A model generated the notes under the pieces. It was not told the origin of the DNA and ran no database searches. It saw only the letters and a program-made list of their open reading frames with translations. The translations under genes and the position numbers were made by a program. DNA of 64,000 nt from Dryococelus australis (taxonomy: Eukaryota; Arthropoda; Insecta; Phasmatodea; Phasmatidae): the NCBI GenBank assembly GCA_029891345.1, contig CM056993.1, forward strand, positions 105,701,300 through 105,765,299, given 5' to 3'. How positions within the stretch are numbered: the stretch's first letter is position 1; every line of letters starts with the position of its first letter. This document shows, one piece after another, positions 12,869-25,249 of this stretch.

Positions 12869-13295
12869 TGTTTTACTTATTAGGCTAGCAGTCTATTTTC
12901 TCGCGTCTTATTATTTACAGATACAGTTACTGCACACTTTATTAATAACTACATACAGAATGGACCAGATATTGAATTACTTGTGTATGCATTTCAGCTG
13001 AAAAAAAGTCATGTTCACCTGTTTATAACTGTATCCATCTGCAGTGCCATTTAGACTACTGACCGTGAATAGCCAGTCCGTACAAGCTACAAAAAATGTG
13101 GTCCTGTATCCGGCACTGGTACACGCTACGTTAACACACAACACATGGTAAAGCACTTTACAATGAAACAAGGAACTAATAAAAAATTAAGTGTCAATTA
13201 TTACCTTAAATTTTATGTGTCAGCTCACTTCTTTGGTTTCTACCCGCAAAGATGTCGATCACATCATCATTGAAGGCTAGCCGATGATGCAATTT

Positions 13296-15436
13296 CTACA
13301 ACCATTTATCTTCAATGCTGAGCAGTGCAAGGGCAGACAATCTTTCCTGGTGCTGGCTGTTACACAAGTAGTTCTTTATCAGCTTTAAAGCTACGAATGA
13401 TCTCTCAACTGAAGCACTCGTAGCTGGTATTGTCATGATGAGCGTGGAAAGTTTCTGAATTTCTGGAAATACGTCACCTAGTTCCGATGCTGTTAAATAG
13501 ATGAGAAGATCTGAAACAGTACTTTTATGCGTATCACTGTCCGTGAGTAAAACGTTCAGCTCGCTTCTTAAGCTCGGCATATAAAAAGAATTCCGTAGCT
13601 TTCCTTTAGAGATGCGAAAGCTTCTTCTGGGAAATTCTGTGCATGCTGAAGAAAAAGTTTGCTATCCAACAAGCTTAGAAATTTTAGCTTAGGCACTTCG
13701 GCAAACCTCTGTGTTATATGTACAATAACGGCATCAACAATTTGATAAAATAGTCTTTTGTAAACACCCTTCCTATCTTCGCTTGCTGACGAATCTATGC
13801 AAGCGCATTTTGCTTTAGGAGAAACACATTTACAACTGGAACAAACTTTTTCCCACACTCGTTCAAAATAGTTTCTCGATTTGTTTAGAAATCTTTTGAA
13901 GTTTTCAATCTTCTTCATACAGAAATTGATCTCACTGATTCTCGCTTGGAGAATTTGGAAAATAGAATCTGAATGAGGGAAAATGTACGAAAATATGACA
14001 AGAAAGAAATTTAAGTCGAAGTCGTTTAGATGTGATAAAAGACCACGGGCAGAACAGAGTTTTTCGGAATCCCACTTGTCAGCAATTTCTACCATAGCTC
14101 TTAGGAGTTCTCCAATATTTTCCTTGTTTTCGCACATAGTTCCCACTAGCTTACTACTGTAATTCCAACGAGTTGGAGCAAGTGTGGGAAATCTTTTTTG
14201 CACCTCTGCATCTAAAGCCTGCATCCTCTTTCTCGATTTCAAAAAAAAAAAAACCGCCAAATGCTGTTAGTGAGATGAAGAAAAATTTGCAATGTTTGAT
14301 GTAATTTACAGACTGCGAAAGAACCAGTTTTAACTTGTGGGTGTAACAGTGCACAAAAATATCTTGATCACAGACTGCTCTAATTTTTGTCTGCGGTCCA
14401 CCATGCTCTCCAGCCATCACTGCAGCCCCATCGTAAGTCTGCGCTACTAACTTATCAACACATTTAAAGTCTTCTAATATTTGTATAGCATGTTGATAAA
14501 GACCGCTAGCTGTCCTATCATTGCTGACATCAGTGAATTTTAAAAATCTTTCCTTGACATTCACATCTCATGTAACATGACGCAGTACAGACGAAAACTG
14601 TCATTTAACTGTTATGTCGGTTGTCTTGTCCAAAATCAGTGCCACGAAACTTGATTCCGATATTTCTTTCTTTATTTCACGTAGCAATAAGTCAGACAAG
14701 GAAAACAGGATATCGGTCTGGATGTCACTGGATAAACCTGTGAAGACTGTTGAGTTTTCAAGGTGAATTTTAAGTTCATTGTCATACTCAGCTAATTCAT
14801 TAAGGAATTCGATATAATTTCCTTTGTTAAGCAATGAAGTAGACTCATCATGACCGCGGAAAGCTAATTCTTGTTTTGCCAAAAAGCAAGTCGCCCTAAT
14901 TAGATGGCTCACGGTCCGTCTGTTTTTTTTTTCGTACTTTCGCGTTATGCATCTCGATGCTTAGCCTATACTGACTACTAACTGCAAATTCAATGCGTGT
15001 TTTACCTAACTGTTTTAGCTCTTTTAAACACACAATGAGGCTGTGAGACAACTTGTGCCGCTTTTCTGCTTTCTGTAGATTATTTAAATCACAAAAACCT
15101 GAATCATTCGAAGCCGATTTTTTTCTTGAGAAAAGTAAGCAAGGCCAACAAAAACGTTTCATCATTTTCTTGCAGCCACACAACCAAGAAATGTCTTCGT
15201 AAGTGCGTGAATGGAAATGCCGTATGAATGCCATTGTTTTAGTGTCTAGAGCTAGAGGAAGAGTAGGCCTGTCAGTGAGAATTATTTCATTATTTTGGTC
15301 AAAACCAAGAGCACTTAATGGCGTGTTTTTTTAGTTTTTCTATAATACAGTTACAATTACTAACACACGGGTCCTCTGAGATCAAAGATGGAAAGTTACC
15401 TGAAAATCCAGGACGTGGAACATTGCTACTCTCCAT
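13296..15436 (-). pseudogene. hAT transposase (DUF4371/ZMYM1-like), decayed
   Basis: Reading on the minus strand, the N-terminal part starts MESSNVPRPGFSGNFPSLIS and carries a TTF-type zinc-finger-like segment (CKKMMKRFCWPCLLFSRKK). Catalytic-core landmarks follow: LILDKTTDI (first Asp region), AQTYDGAAVMAGEHGG, CYTHKLKLVLSQSV, and LAPTRWNYSSKLV. The C-terminal dimerisation block is intact in one frame (ATSASVERSFVALKLIKNYL). The gene has about five breaks: frame changes near 15320, 14900, 14240 (in an A-run) and 13575, and a stop zone near 14580. Length (about 700 codons) fits the family. It is the gene that would have moved this element. Confidence 0.85.
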
Positions 15437-15639
15437 TTTCCTTGAGTGGAAGCGTTTTCACAGCAGCATCCCGCCTACGATATAACCCGGTACTCAGCAA
15501 CTACAAAATCATTGCTCACACATTAACACAAAAAAAGTTTACGGTTTAGTAAAACAATACTGTTTAACTTAACGAAACGAACAAATAAGCATGGTATAAA
15601 ACCACAGAATATTAATTCAATACTGTTAAACAAATAACA

Positions 15640-15960
15640 AATGGTCACTTCTGTAGATGCTCGCCGCCCGCAGTTCATAACTCGTTTTTGCACTATTGGA
15701 TGCTGCAGGTAAAGCTGCTTGAACCATCTCCATGGGCGGAGTTCTAGTTCCTTTTCTACTTCCTAGAGTGAGGCACCAGTTCAGCCCATCGGAGCCAGAG
15801 GGTACACAGACACTGCTGGACGTTGCTAGGGTAGCAGCTTCCAGTCGATCCAGTGGCTTCGTATGTACGCGGGCGGGCCTGGGCTTGCTGCTCGCTATTT
15901 ATTTCATTTCGTACGACACGATTCCGCACTGTCGAAGGCTGTCGCAGACTTCATGCTGAA
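15640..15960 (-). promoter_or_regulatory. GC-rich segment upstream of the hAT transposase
   Basis: This 320-bp stretch is clearly more GC- and CpG-rich than its surroundings and lies just upstream of the minus-strand transposase start. It is the natural place for the transposase promoter and leader, but no specific site is recognised. The plus-strand frame at 15732 is judged a by-product of composition. Confidence 0.3.
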
Positions 15961-16097
15961 AAAATAGCATTATTCTATAGTGGTTTTTGTAGCTAAGGTT
16001 ACATTTTCCATATGATCATGAATAAAAAAATTTATTTAGTTCCGCATTATATAAGGGAAGCGCCGCTTCCAAAGCTTCCATTGACACTTCACCATTG

Positions 16098-17008
16098 CAT
16101 TTTTTCCTCTAAATATTTTTTTAGTGGTCGCCGATTTGAGGCATTAAAGATGTAAGGCGTGGCGAGCCATATCCTCGTATCCATCCTTTTGCTGCGATCC
16201 TTCTTGCCAGGAGCGGCCAATGCTGCAGGTGTGTTCGTGCTTCTTCGTTCAGGCTATTTCTCAAAATATTTAGCATGGGGTTACTAACCTGAAATTATGT
16301 GATTTAGAAAAATACAAACTGTCTCGGCCGTTTTTGCCAACTCTGTGAAAATTCACTTTGCTACATTTTTCCTTTTTTTATTATTCGATTCAGGAAGAGA
16401 AGCATAAAATATTAAAACAACATTTTGGTTAAAAACGAAAAAAAAAATGTAACACTTGATTATTGCTGTTTTCTTAAGTGGCTTGTTACCAATAGTCAAA
16501 ATGATTTCTTGCATATCTTGAGCTCGGGATCCCGAATTTAGATAAATACTTGATTATAAATACAAGAAAAGTGTGATATTATTTTGTTGTTGAGAAAGAG
16601 ATTGATATTTACAAAGTATGTATACAATATATATATTTTTTAATGCATTTATCATGTTGTGTTTTATCTATTTGAAACCAGTAAAAAAATAAGTTTTCAT
16701 TTCGACACATGTACTTTCATTTGTGAAAGTAATGATCCCCTTTAATTAATTTACTAGTGATTAAATCTTTAATAACATTTTCTTTTATTTAAGTTACAAA
16801 CAAGTTACATGTGTTTTGCTGAGAACTAACTAAGCCTACTAGAGAGTTGTAAAAGCAATCCTTAAATTTGCCAAGCTGGCCCAGTGTTCGGCCTTCATTG
16901 TATTCTACTAACCCTGGTAATCCCTCACTTACCACAACCGATCCTCTATGTTGTCGTTTTGCTGTGTAAGCATGGGGATAATGTGGGGTATGCTTCGTCT
17001 CAGGGGTT
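16098..17008 (+). repeat. 3' LTR of element 1, second part
   Basis: Resumes with cattttttcctctaaat and continues collinear with 2198-3122 of the 5' LTR, including the blocks gtctcggccgtttttgccaa and gagctcgggatcccgaattt, to the shared end cgtctcagggg. The minus-strand frame 16789-17061 lies within it and has no known match. Confidence 0.85.
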
Positions 17009-17029
17009 TTACCGTTTAGTGTTTGACTT

Positions 17030-20000
17030 CTGATTCTCCCATGTGCTACACAAACCAACAACTAATGCCACTTATGGAGAATTTTACTTTAGTAGGGGCC
17101 ACCAAGGAACTTGCGCCATCGAAATATAAAACAAACATAAAAATGGGTATATTAGGAAATACTTTATTACAAGACATTTTAGCAATTGAAAATTTGAAGA
17201 TTAATGTCACTTTAGGAGTTGACTTTATTAAAGCTTATGACATACCATTCCTTAAACACGATATGATGTTTATAAATAGTAATGACACCAATAAAATACT
17301 TTAATTACCACTACATACATCAGTAGTAGATAATGAGCAAACCGAAACTTTACATTACTGCATCAATAAAACTGACACAGCAGATGTGGATACAGATAGG
17401 AATATGGTAGGAAAAATAAACCAAAATTTAGATGAATACTATATAGAGGAACTTCCAAAAGCTATCAGTGGATTCCAGGACAGATTTGCAAAGTGTATAT
17501 TAGAACTAATAGAGGCTAAGTATTACAAAATCCAGTTATAAATGCCAAAAGGAAAACCTATAAACAGTAGACATTATAGAATTATCCCAAAAAATACTAG
17601 AAGAGTTAATAAAACATATTGAGGACATGAAGAGTGTAGGAAAAAGCAGATTCTCCTTACACTGTGACTATATTTTTGTAATTAGAAAGAAAGAGGAAGG
17701 GATAAGATTCCTTGTGGATTTTCATCAATAAAATCAATATTTAAGCAAGGTACAATACCCATTGCCGATAACACAATACATAATACTAAATACATTGCAA
17801 AACACAAAATATATCACATCATTATATTTATTTTCAGGATTCTATGCTATCCCAGTTACGAAGTAAGATAGGCATAAACTTGCATTTATGATATATAGGG
17901 TAGGGCTCTAACAATATAAACAAATGCCAATGGGATGAAGCATGTCACCCCAATATTTCCAACAGTTGATTAATATATTGTTAGGACCACTTAGGTGAAT
18001 ACTGCAATAGCATATAATGATGATATATATTAGGAGACAACTTCAGAGAACACATAGCTAATATACACAAGGTACTTAAGAGATTTAAAAAATTCAATGT
18101 CAAAATAAATGCAAACAAATGCTCCTTTTTACAACAGGAGATAAAAATTCTAGGTCACTACATAATACTGGATGAAATTGTTACCGACCTCTCGAAAAAA
18201 TTTAAAACATACAACAAATGGCACCACCTGGGAATATAAATAAATTGGGAACCTTTTTAGGTATGACATCTTATTTGCGAAGGTACATTACCAAACTATG
18301 CCATTGAAGCAGAACCGCTTGTAGAGCTTACAAGAATTAGTACGGAATATAGGTGGGGAGAACACGAACATAAATCATATTTAGAATTGAAAAATGCAAT
18401 ACAAAAGGCACCTATTTTACGTTTTCATGAAAACAAAACAACGATTCTCACATGTGATGCTTCGCAAACAGTAATTGGAGCAGTGCTAATGCAACAACAG
18501 AACAACAGTAAACAAAGACAAATTATTGCATTCGCATCAAATATTTATCACTTAGCGAAACAAAATGGCCAACTACTGCACAAGAATGATTAAATATTTC
18601 TACAGTATTTTAGGTGGTACTTGTACAGAAAATCGTTTATTATAGAGACAGGCCACGCCAGTCTTTGGTATTTAAAAAGTATGGCAGAACATAATCTCAG
18701 AATACAAAAAATGGCGATTGCACTATAAGAATATGATTTTCAGGCAAAAATAGTCAGAGGAAATGTAAACATTACCAGACACAATAAGCAGAATACCAAC
18801 AGTAGGGCTAGCACAGCTACAGAATATTGAAGCTAATAACACAGATTACAAAATCAAAACAGAGATGAGGAACTGCAAAAGTATATAGAGCACTAGCTGA
18901 GAGCCTATATTAAAATCCAGATAAAGAAGTGTAAATTAAACATACTATTGCAAAATATATAAGAAATAACTGGCAGCATATCAAAAATATTTTTACCGAA
19001 AACGGGGAACACAGTTGTGATAAATGAACAATTAGCAAAGCTGTAATAAATTCAGAGATTATTCTCCTACAAGTAATTGCAAAAAATTATCATGGAAGTA
19101 TATCAATTAACAATAAAAATTATAGAGGAAAGCAACCCTAATAAAATTAAATTCACTAGTGAGATCCTGTGTTAATATGTGAAATTTTAATAAGTAAATC
19201 AAATGGTGTTACACAATATCTACAAACACACCCAGGAGTATATAAGGATTTTAAATAACAAAGAATTACTAATGTGTCCAGTACAGCAGAATGCACAAAA
19301 CTCACAATTTTCATGTGAACATGAGCGAGACTCACATATTCATATCCAAAAAAAAAAAAACTTTAACACAACTGCATTAAGCAGAACAAAAATATATCAA
19401 GTTAGCAAGATGCTATAGGATAGCGGTGAATGGATAAATTTATTGAAAAATCCACACCCTCGTGGGCTAAAAAGAAGCTTATGTTAGTTCCGATATACTA
19501 TACAAACGAAATTATAGCAGCTCACCATGACTCCTTACTGAGGGGTAGTCATTTTGTAGTATTTAAAACTCTTCAAAAAATTAAGCAAGCATAGTATTGG
19601 TACACAATGAACAAATATGTAAAGAATTAGCCTACATCAAGAACTGTCCCATCTGTCAGAAAATAATACTAAGTAATGAAAAATCACTTTCTTTATTAAA
19701 GGCATGGACATTCGATGCTAAAGAACAAATACAAAAATCCGAAGAGGTAACCATTACATATTAGTGATGATGGAATTTTTAGTAGATTTGTTGTTAAACA
19801 ACCAGTTCAAGCAATTGAAGAGGAGACTTGTGTAAATTTTATTCAAGATGTTATATTAAGGTATCGATGCCCACGACAAATAGTAGCAGATAGTAGTATT
19901 TCCTTTAATAATAAGCATTACTAAAGAAATTACAAATCAAAAAACTCCAGACCATGGTGTATAACCCGGCATGTAATGGGCTAGTAGAAGCAATGAATAA

Positions 20001-20450
20001 AGTCTTAGGCCAACAACTTACAGCATGCGTGCATGAGGATCCCACGAGACGCGATGATTATATTTAAATTTTATAGTTTTTTAATACAATACAACTATAA
20101 ATGCCAGTACGAAATTGACACCATTCCATTTACTACATGGAGTAGAAACCACGCAGCCATCACATGTTTTGGTAAACAAATACTCCTAAAGGGGACAAGT
20201 GTGGCATAACAAGCTATTAAAAATAGGTAACAGGCCAAACTAAGCCTAATTCAAGCACAACGGAAGCAAAAAGAGCATTTTGACAAATTACACCGACCTA
20301 ATTCCATAAAAGTAGGAGATTGGATTTGGGTGCATAATAAAGCATGCCATAAGGCGCTCACATTAAAATATAAGGCACCATACATAGTAAATAAAACTAT
20401 TGGCCCTTCTATGGTGCAAATAAGAATAGGAAAACTGGAACTTTCAAACA
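17030..20450 (+). pseudogene. pol: pol relic of element 2
   Basis: Protease-like segment at 17023-17304 (LGVDFIKAYDI, typical of the end of retroviral-type proteases). Reverse-transcriptase-like sequence lies around 17520-18300. RNase H at 18387-18593 has TILTCDASQTVIGAVLMQQQ, a standard Ty3/Gypsy RNase H motif. Integrase-like sequence lies around 19480-20450, with a Zn-binding cysteine pair near 19645. The order identifies it as Ty3/Gypsy. Heavily broken. Confidence 0.75.
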
Positions 20451-21910
20451 TGATACAGTAAATATACTAAACACAAAAATTGCACATACTAAATACACTT
20501 TATTGTGTTTTATTTTCCAGGGTAGAGAAGCAGTAACTGCAAAATGACTACAGAGATCAGAATACACACCTTTTTCCTAGTGGTATTAATAGGAACAAAT
20601 AATGCATCATTTAAAATCCACGCAGTGATAAACTGACGGGAAGTAGAGGCACAATTTTATTATGAAGAGACTATTCCATTCACGTATGTCATCCCAGTAC
20701 AAAAGCCTACAATATCAGAAACACTAGACGTTTGATTATGTAAGGCATGTATGATAACTATAACAGCAGTATGCAATAATGCCAAGGCAATACATAGATA
20801 TCCTAAAACAATGCACAGCAACCTAATAGCACAATTCGCAAACAAAATAGATATTCCCGCTAGAGGAAAAAGGGTATTGAAATTTTAGAAGAAATTGGTA
20901 CCTGATGCTGTAATATTTTTACAAATAAACACTTGCATATATTAATCTCAAGTGATAAACAACTGGCAACACAATATAATATGCTACAGTAACATGGTAA
21001 CCACATTGAATACTGCAATTAATATCTCGATTGCATCAATGCTAAATACAAAGCTACAAATGGAAAATAAAATTAATGAACTAGCACATTTGATAAATAT
21101 GGCAACAAAAACCTTATATCAACAACGTAACATAACAAATACCATAGAACCAGCAATTATTCTACAACAACTAGCAAAAATCATCATATTATACATTGTA
21201 AATAACGTGATCAGGGAACAAGAAGTCCTCACATATGTAACCCACTACCAAGCTAACCACTTGTCAATCAAATTGATACAACAAAAACAATTGTATGAAG
21301 AACTGGTCAATCTTGAAAATGACATGAAATACTTTAAATTATTATAAAGTATACCTAAAACAAAAATTGTACTATATTACTCAAATCCCATCACACAATG
21401 AACGTTTCCCGAAATGCGAATATTTGTAAAAATCCAGGTACCTATTAAAGCTGTGAGTACTAAACGGAAAATTTTCGAGATTATTAGCACACCTTATAAT
21501 TATGGCAACGAAACAAACCATACAAACACTATATTCAAATGTAGAAATTGAAAGCAAAGCAGGAACTATTAAAGATGTAGCCAGTACTAACAAGAATAAA
21601 AATAATATCTTTAATATACTGAAAGAAGCTGCCAACAGCGATAAATACGAATGTGTACTAGCAACCATACAGTTGGAAAATTTCCAGTCTTATGACTAAA
21701 TGCCAATTTATATGTTCAAAAGGTAAACCATTCACTATTAAAACAATATCTCCACATCTATTTCTAATAACCAATGAACCACCAGCCTATTGGTATTATG
21801 CTTAAATAGCTCTCTCAACAAGAATATTCCAACAGCCTCAGTTAGCAGCACTGAATTGCAGCTGCTGTGTTGATGCGACCTCATAGCGGAAAGCAAGTAA
21901 TTATTAGCAC

Positions 21911-22099
21911 CGACCTCCCATGGCGCAGTTGGTTGATGCACCACCGATCTGGGGTGCGGAAGGCTATGGGTTTGAGTACCGAGTAAGGCATGGGTGATAA
22001 TTTAAGTTAGGTTAAAATTGGTCTATAAGCTATCCCCTGCTATGCTTTCAAGCATAAAACCGGGGGATGTTAAAAAGCCCTTTACAGTTACAATTACAA
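21911..22099 (+). mobile_element. tRNA-derived SINE (family S2) in the env relic
   Basis: A-box tggcgcagttgg (about 21921) and B-box-like ggtttgagtacc (about 21969) are well spaced for an internal pol III promoter. Target duplications flank it: aattattagcac (21899-21910) and aattattagcgc (22100-22111), 11 of 12 identical. The 3' tail is a short tta/caa-rich sequence. The head resembles a tRNA; which isotype is uncertain. Confidence 0.8.
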
Positions 22100-22494
22100 A
22101 ATTATTAGCGCATCACAATTATGTGATACACGTACACCACTTACGGTGACCTCGCACACTGTAATCCCAATTATTGGCTAAGCCCTTTACTGTTACAATT
22201 ACAAAATTATTAGCGCATCACAATTGTGTGATACACGTACACCACTTACGGTGACCTCGTACACTGTAATCCCAATTATTGGCTAAGCCCTTTACTGTTA
22301 CAATTACAAAATTATTAGCGCATCACAATTATGTGATACACGTACACCACTTACGGTGACCTCGCACACTGTAATCCCAATTATTGGCTAAGCCCTTTAC
22401 TGTTACAATTACAAAATTATTAGCGCATCACAATTATGTGATACACGTACACCACTTACGGTGACCTCGCACACTGTAATCCCAATTATTGGCT
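22075..22494 (+). repeat. Tandem array, 4 x 105 bp
   Basis: The unit starts aagccctttac at 22075, 22180, 22285 and 22390. Each unit holds the last 25 bp or so of the SINE tail, its right target duplication, and about 70 bp of env-relic target DNA. The copies are nearly identical, so amplification is later than the SINE insertion and recent. Confidence 0.95.
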
Positions 22495-22798
22495 AAGGTA
22501 AAACGCATTTGAATTTAACCAACTGCGAATAGACGAAGGGGTTCACTTTAATAGTATAAATCAAACTCTAGACACAAATTGGCAAATGAAACATGCAATT
22601 TTGCAGTTTTGCCAAATTACAAAAGAACTATGGAAGTATGTATCAATAATGGTAATGACGCATTCCTTGTCATGCAACAGACTCACTACAACTACGTTAG
22701 CGGAGCTGCAATAATCGTGTTAATAATTGCATTAATTGTATTATATATTAAAACAATTCAACTAACACTACAACTAGACAAAATAGTAATTAATAATT

Positions 22799-22811
22799 AA
22801 AGAGGAGAAAG
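22799..22811 (+). promoter_or_regulatory. Candidate polypurine tract of element 2
   Basis: The run aaagaggagaaag follows the env stop by a few bases and precedes agttcttc, an AGTT-type start as in gypsy-like LTRs. It marks the likely 5' edge of the 3' LTR. Confidence 0.4.
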
Positions 22812-24770
22812 TTCTTCTTTTCCCCCAGTAACTACCTGTTTACAGCTAATCCACGCACCAGGAAGTAGCGCAGAAAGAAGCTGCGCAGAAGGAAATTCCA
22901 CACTGGCCGGCTAAGTGCACACACTCAATCACAACAGCATGCACGGAAAATATATCAAAACACCGACCAGAACCGGAAAGTATATATATTATGGCTGAAA
23001 TTGCATACAGATATTACAGCAGGGCGACAACGAAAGTAGATAAGCATTACACCGACACATTTTAATAATAGCGACACAGCACACAGGTCCAAGGCTGCAA
23101 CAATGTGGTGTATGTTACATGGCATCGCGACGAAACTGCAGGCTGCGTCTTTTAGATGTAACCGGCTCTCATTCACACAGGCACCACGAGAGAGCAGCAG
23201 CTGCCGGTACAATATTCAGACAGAATATGATGAATAATAACATAAGTTATAATGCCACACAGTGTTTCTAAATTAGTTAATATGGGAATTGTAACATGGC
23301 AAACACATCACATTATGTTAATAGAAACATAGTAGAGTAAACAAAGCACTGAGGAATAAAATAATATCAAGGAGATTTGAGAATAGAACCCGTTAGTTAG
23401 TAATCAATTAATTGAGTAAACATGTAAAATAGCAAGTATTAATTAGTAAGGAAAGCAAAAATCAATAGTATACTATCATAATGTATAACATGCAACAAAT
23501 AAATGTTGCGAAATGTCGTAACACAAAAATGTGCACATATCACCCACAGGTCTATATTACTAGTGATTGGCATCTATAAGATTGTTTTGGAGGTAAATAG
23601 CAGCGCTCACACTCCTCAATCCAAGTTACGATACAGAGTAACATAAAAACTATTCTTAAAAAATATAAGATAAATGACAAAGGCCATGACATACATACAA
23701 TATTTTCAATATCACAGCAAAGCAAATAGATATTGTAGAAATGTCCTAAATATCAGATTAGTATAATATAAAACTAAATAGTAAAATTGTATAGAGTGTA
23801 ATATGTAAAAGACTTTAGAAAGTATGTATTCATTAATAACTAAGGTAGCAATATGAAGTAAAAGTTTTAATTAGAAAATACAAAATATAGTTATAGGTGA
23901 CAAGTGTTGTAAACAGAACCTTAAAGTGTATCATAAATATGATAAATTAAGATAGCTATTATGTAGAAATATTAAACTTACTAAGTAGCACAAATAAATA
24001 TGGCAATAAAAGTGAATAAGTGCACGAGGACACTCTAACAGACACTTGTTTGCCACAACACCATAACTGTGTGACAACTGCAGACATAAGGAAGCATGGA
24101 TACTGCAGGTCATTTCACTGAAGGTCAACTCACTATTACGCTCTGCTGGCCACTCCTACCCCAAGGTCGATGGCTCTAAATCACCCATGTATCCTCCCAC
24201 ATCGTTCAACCACCTCCACAATGGTTGAGGACGGCCGCTTCTTCAGCCAGGATGCTACTGTTACAAAGTGCTGCAGCAGCCGCAGGGATGCCGCCGGAGT
24301 TGCATGCAGTGTTTAGGAGACATGCGGAGAAAACAACAGAGCCGTCGAGGGTAAACTAGGCCAGCAGCAAGATATATAAGGTACGGGACCACAAGTCGCC
24401 CCCCCCCCCCCCAAATTACGTCACTGAGTCGTCGGAGCCAGTGATCCAAGTGTTGACGAGGATGGCGTCAGCAGAGCCCTCATCAGTCGTGTAACACAAA
24501 GACTTATCAGTGGTGAGTACTACAACTTGCATATGAGACAGGGCGGGAGCGTAGTGAACAGAGGCTGCAGTTAGTTCAGTTACATTAAAGTACAGGAATT
24601 TATAAGCAGCTAGTAACGTAAATAACTCAGTCTTGTATCTTAAAATACATAACAAGTGATAGGGAAAATGATAACTTGAATGTAAAATCATGTTAATATA
24701 GGTAAAGAACTAATCTAAATGTTTTTCTGGTCTGTCACTGAGTTAATGTCCCTACCAGTAGATTAAAGTT
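22812..24770 (+). other. Probable 3' LTR and flank of element 2
   Basis: About 2 kb of AT-rich sequence without coding features, including a run of C at about 24401-24412 and scattered short frames that I consider spurious. Without a second LTR in the window, neither its end nor its identity as LTR can be proven. Confidence 0.35.
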
Positions 24771-24814
24771 CATATTATAGAGCCCTTGGCTTGTGTTAAA
24801 CCAAGGGAGGTAAC

Positions 24815-24990
24815 AATGTTAACCGAAGACCCGAATGAACTTGTACGCAGACTCAGAATTCTAATCGCCAAGCAAAGAGGTGAGGATTACTCGAACATGT
24901 AAAAGATGGTTTCGATCATTAGAGAACTTAAGGCTCGGGGTTATATCAGATGATGTGATGAACTGCTTTCTTCTGAAGTTGTAATTACAT
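24815..24990 (+). pseudogene. Coding relic of the LIR family (C-terminal segment)
   Basis: The plus strand encodes short conserved pieces such as LTEDPNELVRRLRIL and DELLSSEVVIT. The corresponding place in the 42-kb member (42100-42260, minus) has matching pieces (LVDRLKCLIELQKRGD and DELLPSEILIT). Conservation at the protein level in two diverged copies argues that this was a real gene end. Function unknown. Broken in both. Confidence 0.5.
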
Positions 24991-25249
24991 AATAATAAAT
25001 TATTATTATTATAAAATATTTATTTTGCTTTATTTTTGCTTGTTGTATCCTTTTATCCCTCACAACTTTAAAGTGATGCTGGGAGCACCCCCTATAAACG
25101 TAAAGAACTGCATATAGAATGATAATAAAAAACGCACCATTATTCGAGTGCATACTCAAACATTAATTCTGTCACCATATGCAAATTTTGGAGAGAGTAG
25201 GTGAATCGTTTCTCAATTATGCATGGATGGAGGCAGAAAACAAACCCAT

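Larger units (their letters stand above)
11058..16097 (-). mobile_element. hAT DNA transposon inserted in the LTR
   Basis: The element interrupts the 3' LTR. Left flank catttttc (11050-11057) and right flank cattttttc (16098-16106) are the 8-bp target duplication typical of hAT, with one extra T on the right. The left end reads cagtggcaaagcgtaa and the reverse complement of the right end reads caatggtgaagtgtca, giving imperfect terminal inverted repeats. A transposase relic lies on the minus strand. The 5-kb length is swollen by at least two nested elements (11127-12279 and 12425-12868). Confidence 0.85.
1620..17008 (+). mobile_element. Envelope-bearing Ty3/Gypsy-type LTR element, fossil (element 1)
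   Basis: Long direct repeats at 1620-3122 and at 10444-11057 plus 16098-17008 bracket gag, pol and env relics in that order on the plus strand. The order (protease, reverse transcriptase, RNase H, integrase, then an env with an F-protein-like fusion region and a transmembrane segment) is that of insect errantivirus-like elements. The two LTRs differ at about 20 of 225 hand-aligned bases, so the insertion is old rather than recent. The coding regions are broken in many places and the element looks dead. A hAT transposon sits inside the 3' LTR. Confidence 0.9.
20540..22800 (+). pseudogene. env: env-like relic of element 2
   Basis: Downstream of integrase are helical, Asn/Ile/Lys-rich segments (for example 20952-21347) and a C-terminal hydrophobic anchor (AAIIVLIIALIVLYIKTIQL, about 22705-22765), as in errantivirus-like Env proteins. 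No cleavage motif could be assigned with confidence. The region is interrupted by a SINE (21911-22099) and the 105-bp array. Broken. Confidence 0.55.
17015..24770 (+). mobile_element. Second envelope-bearing Gypsy-type LTR fossil (element 2)
   Basis: Protease, reverse transcriptase, RNase H, integrase and env-like relics follow in order, AT-richer and more decayed than element 1. No gag and no 5' LTR are seen; the first recognisable part is protease, lying directly against the end of element 1. A purine tract at 22799-22811 suggests the 3' LTR starts there, with its end uncertain but before about 24780. Many breaks; dead. It carries a SINE and a tandem array in env. Confidence 0.75.

Noticed and set aside
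22075-22494. Possible CRISPR-like array
   Set aside because: Direct 105-bp units without spacers, inside a eukaryotic transposon; a plain tandem repeat.
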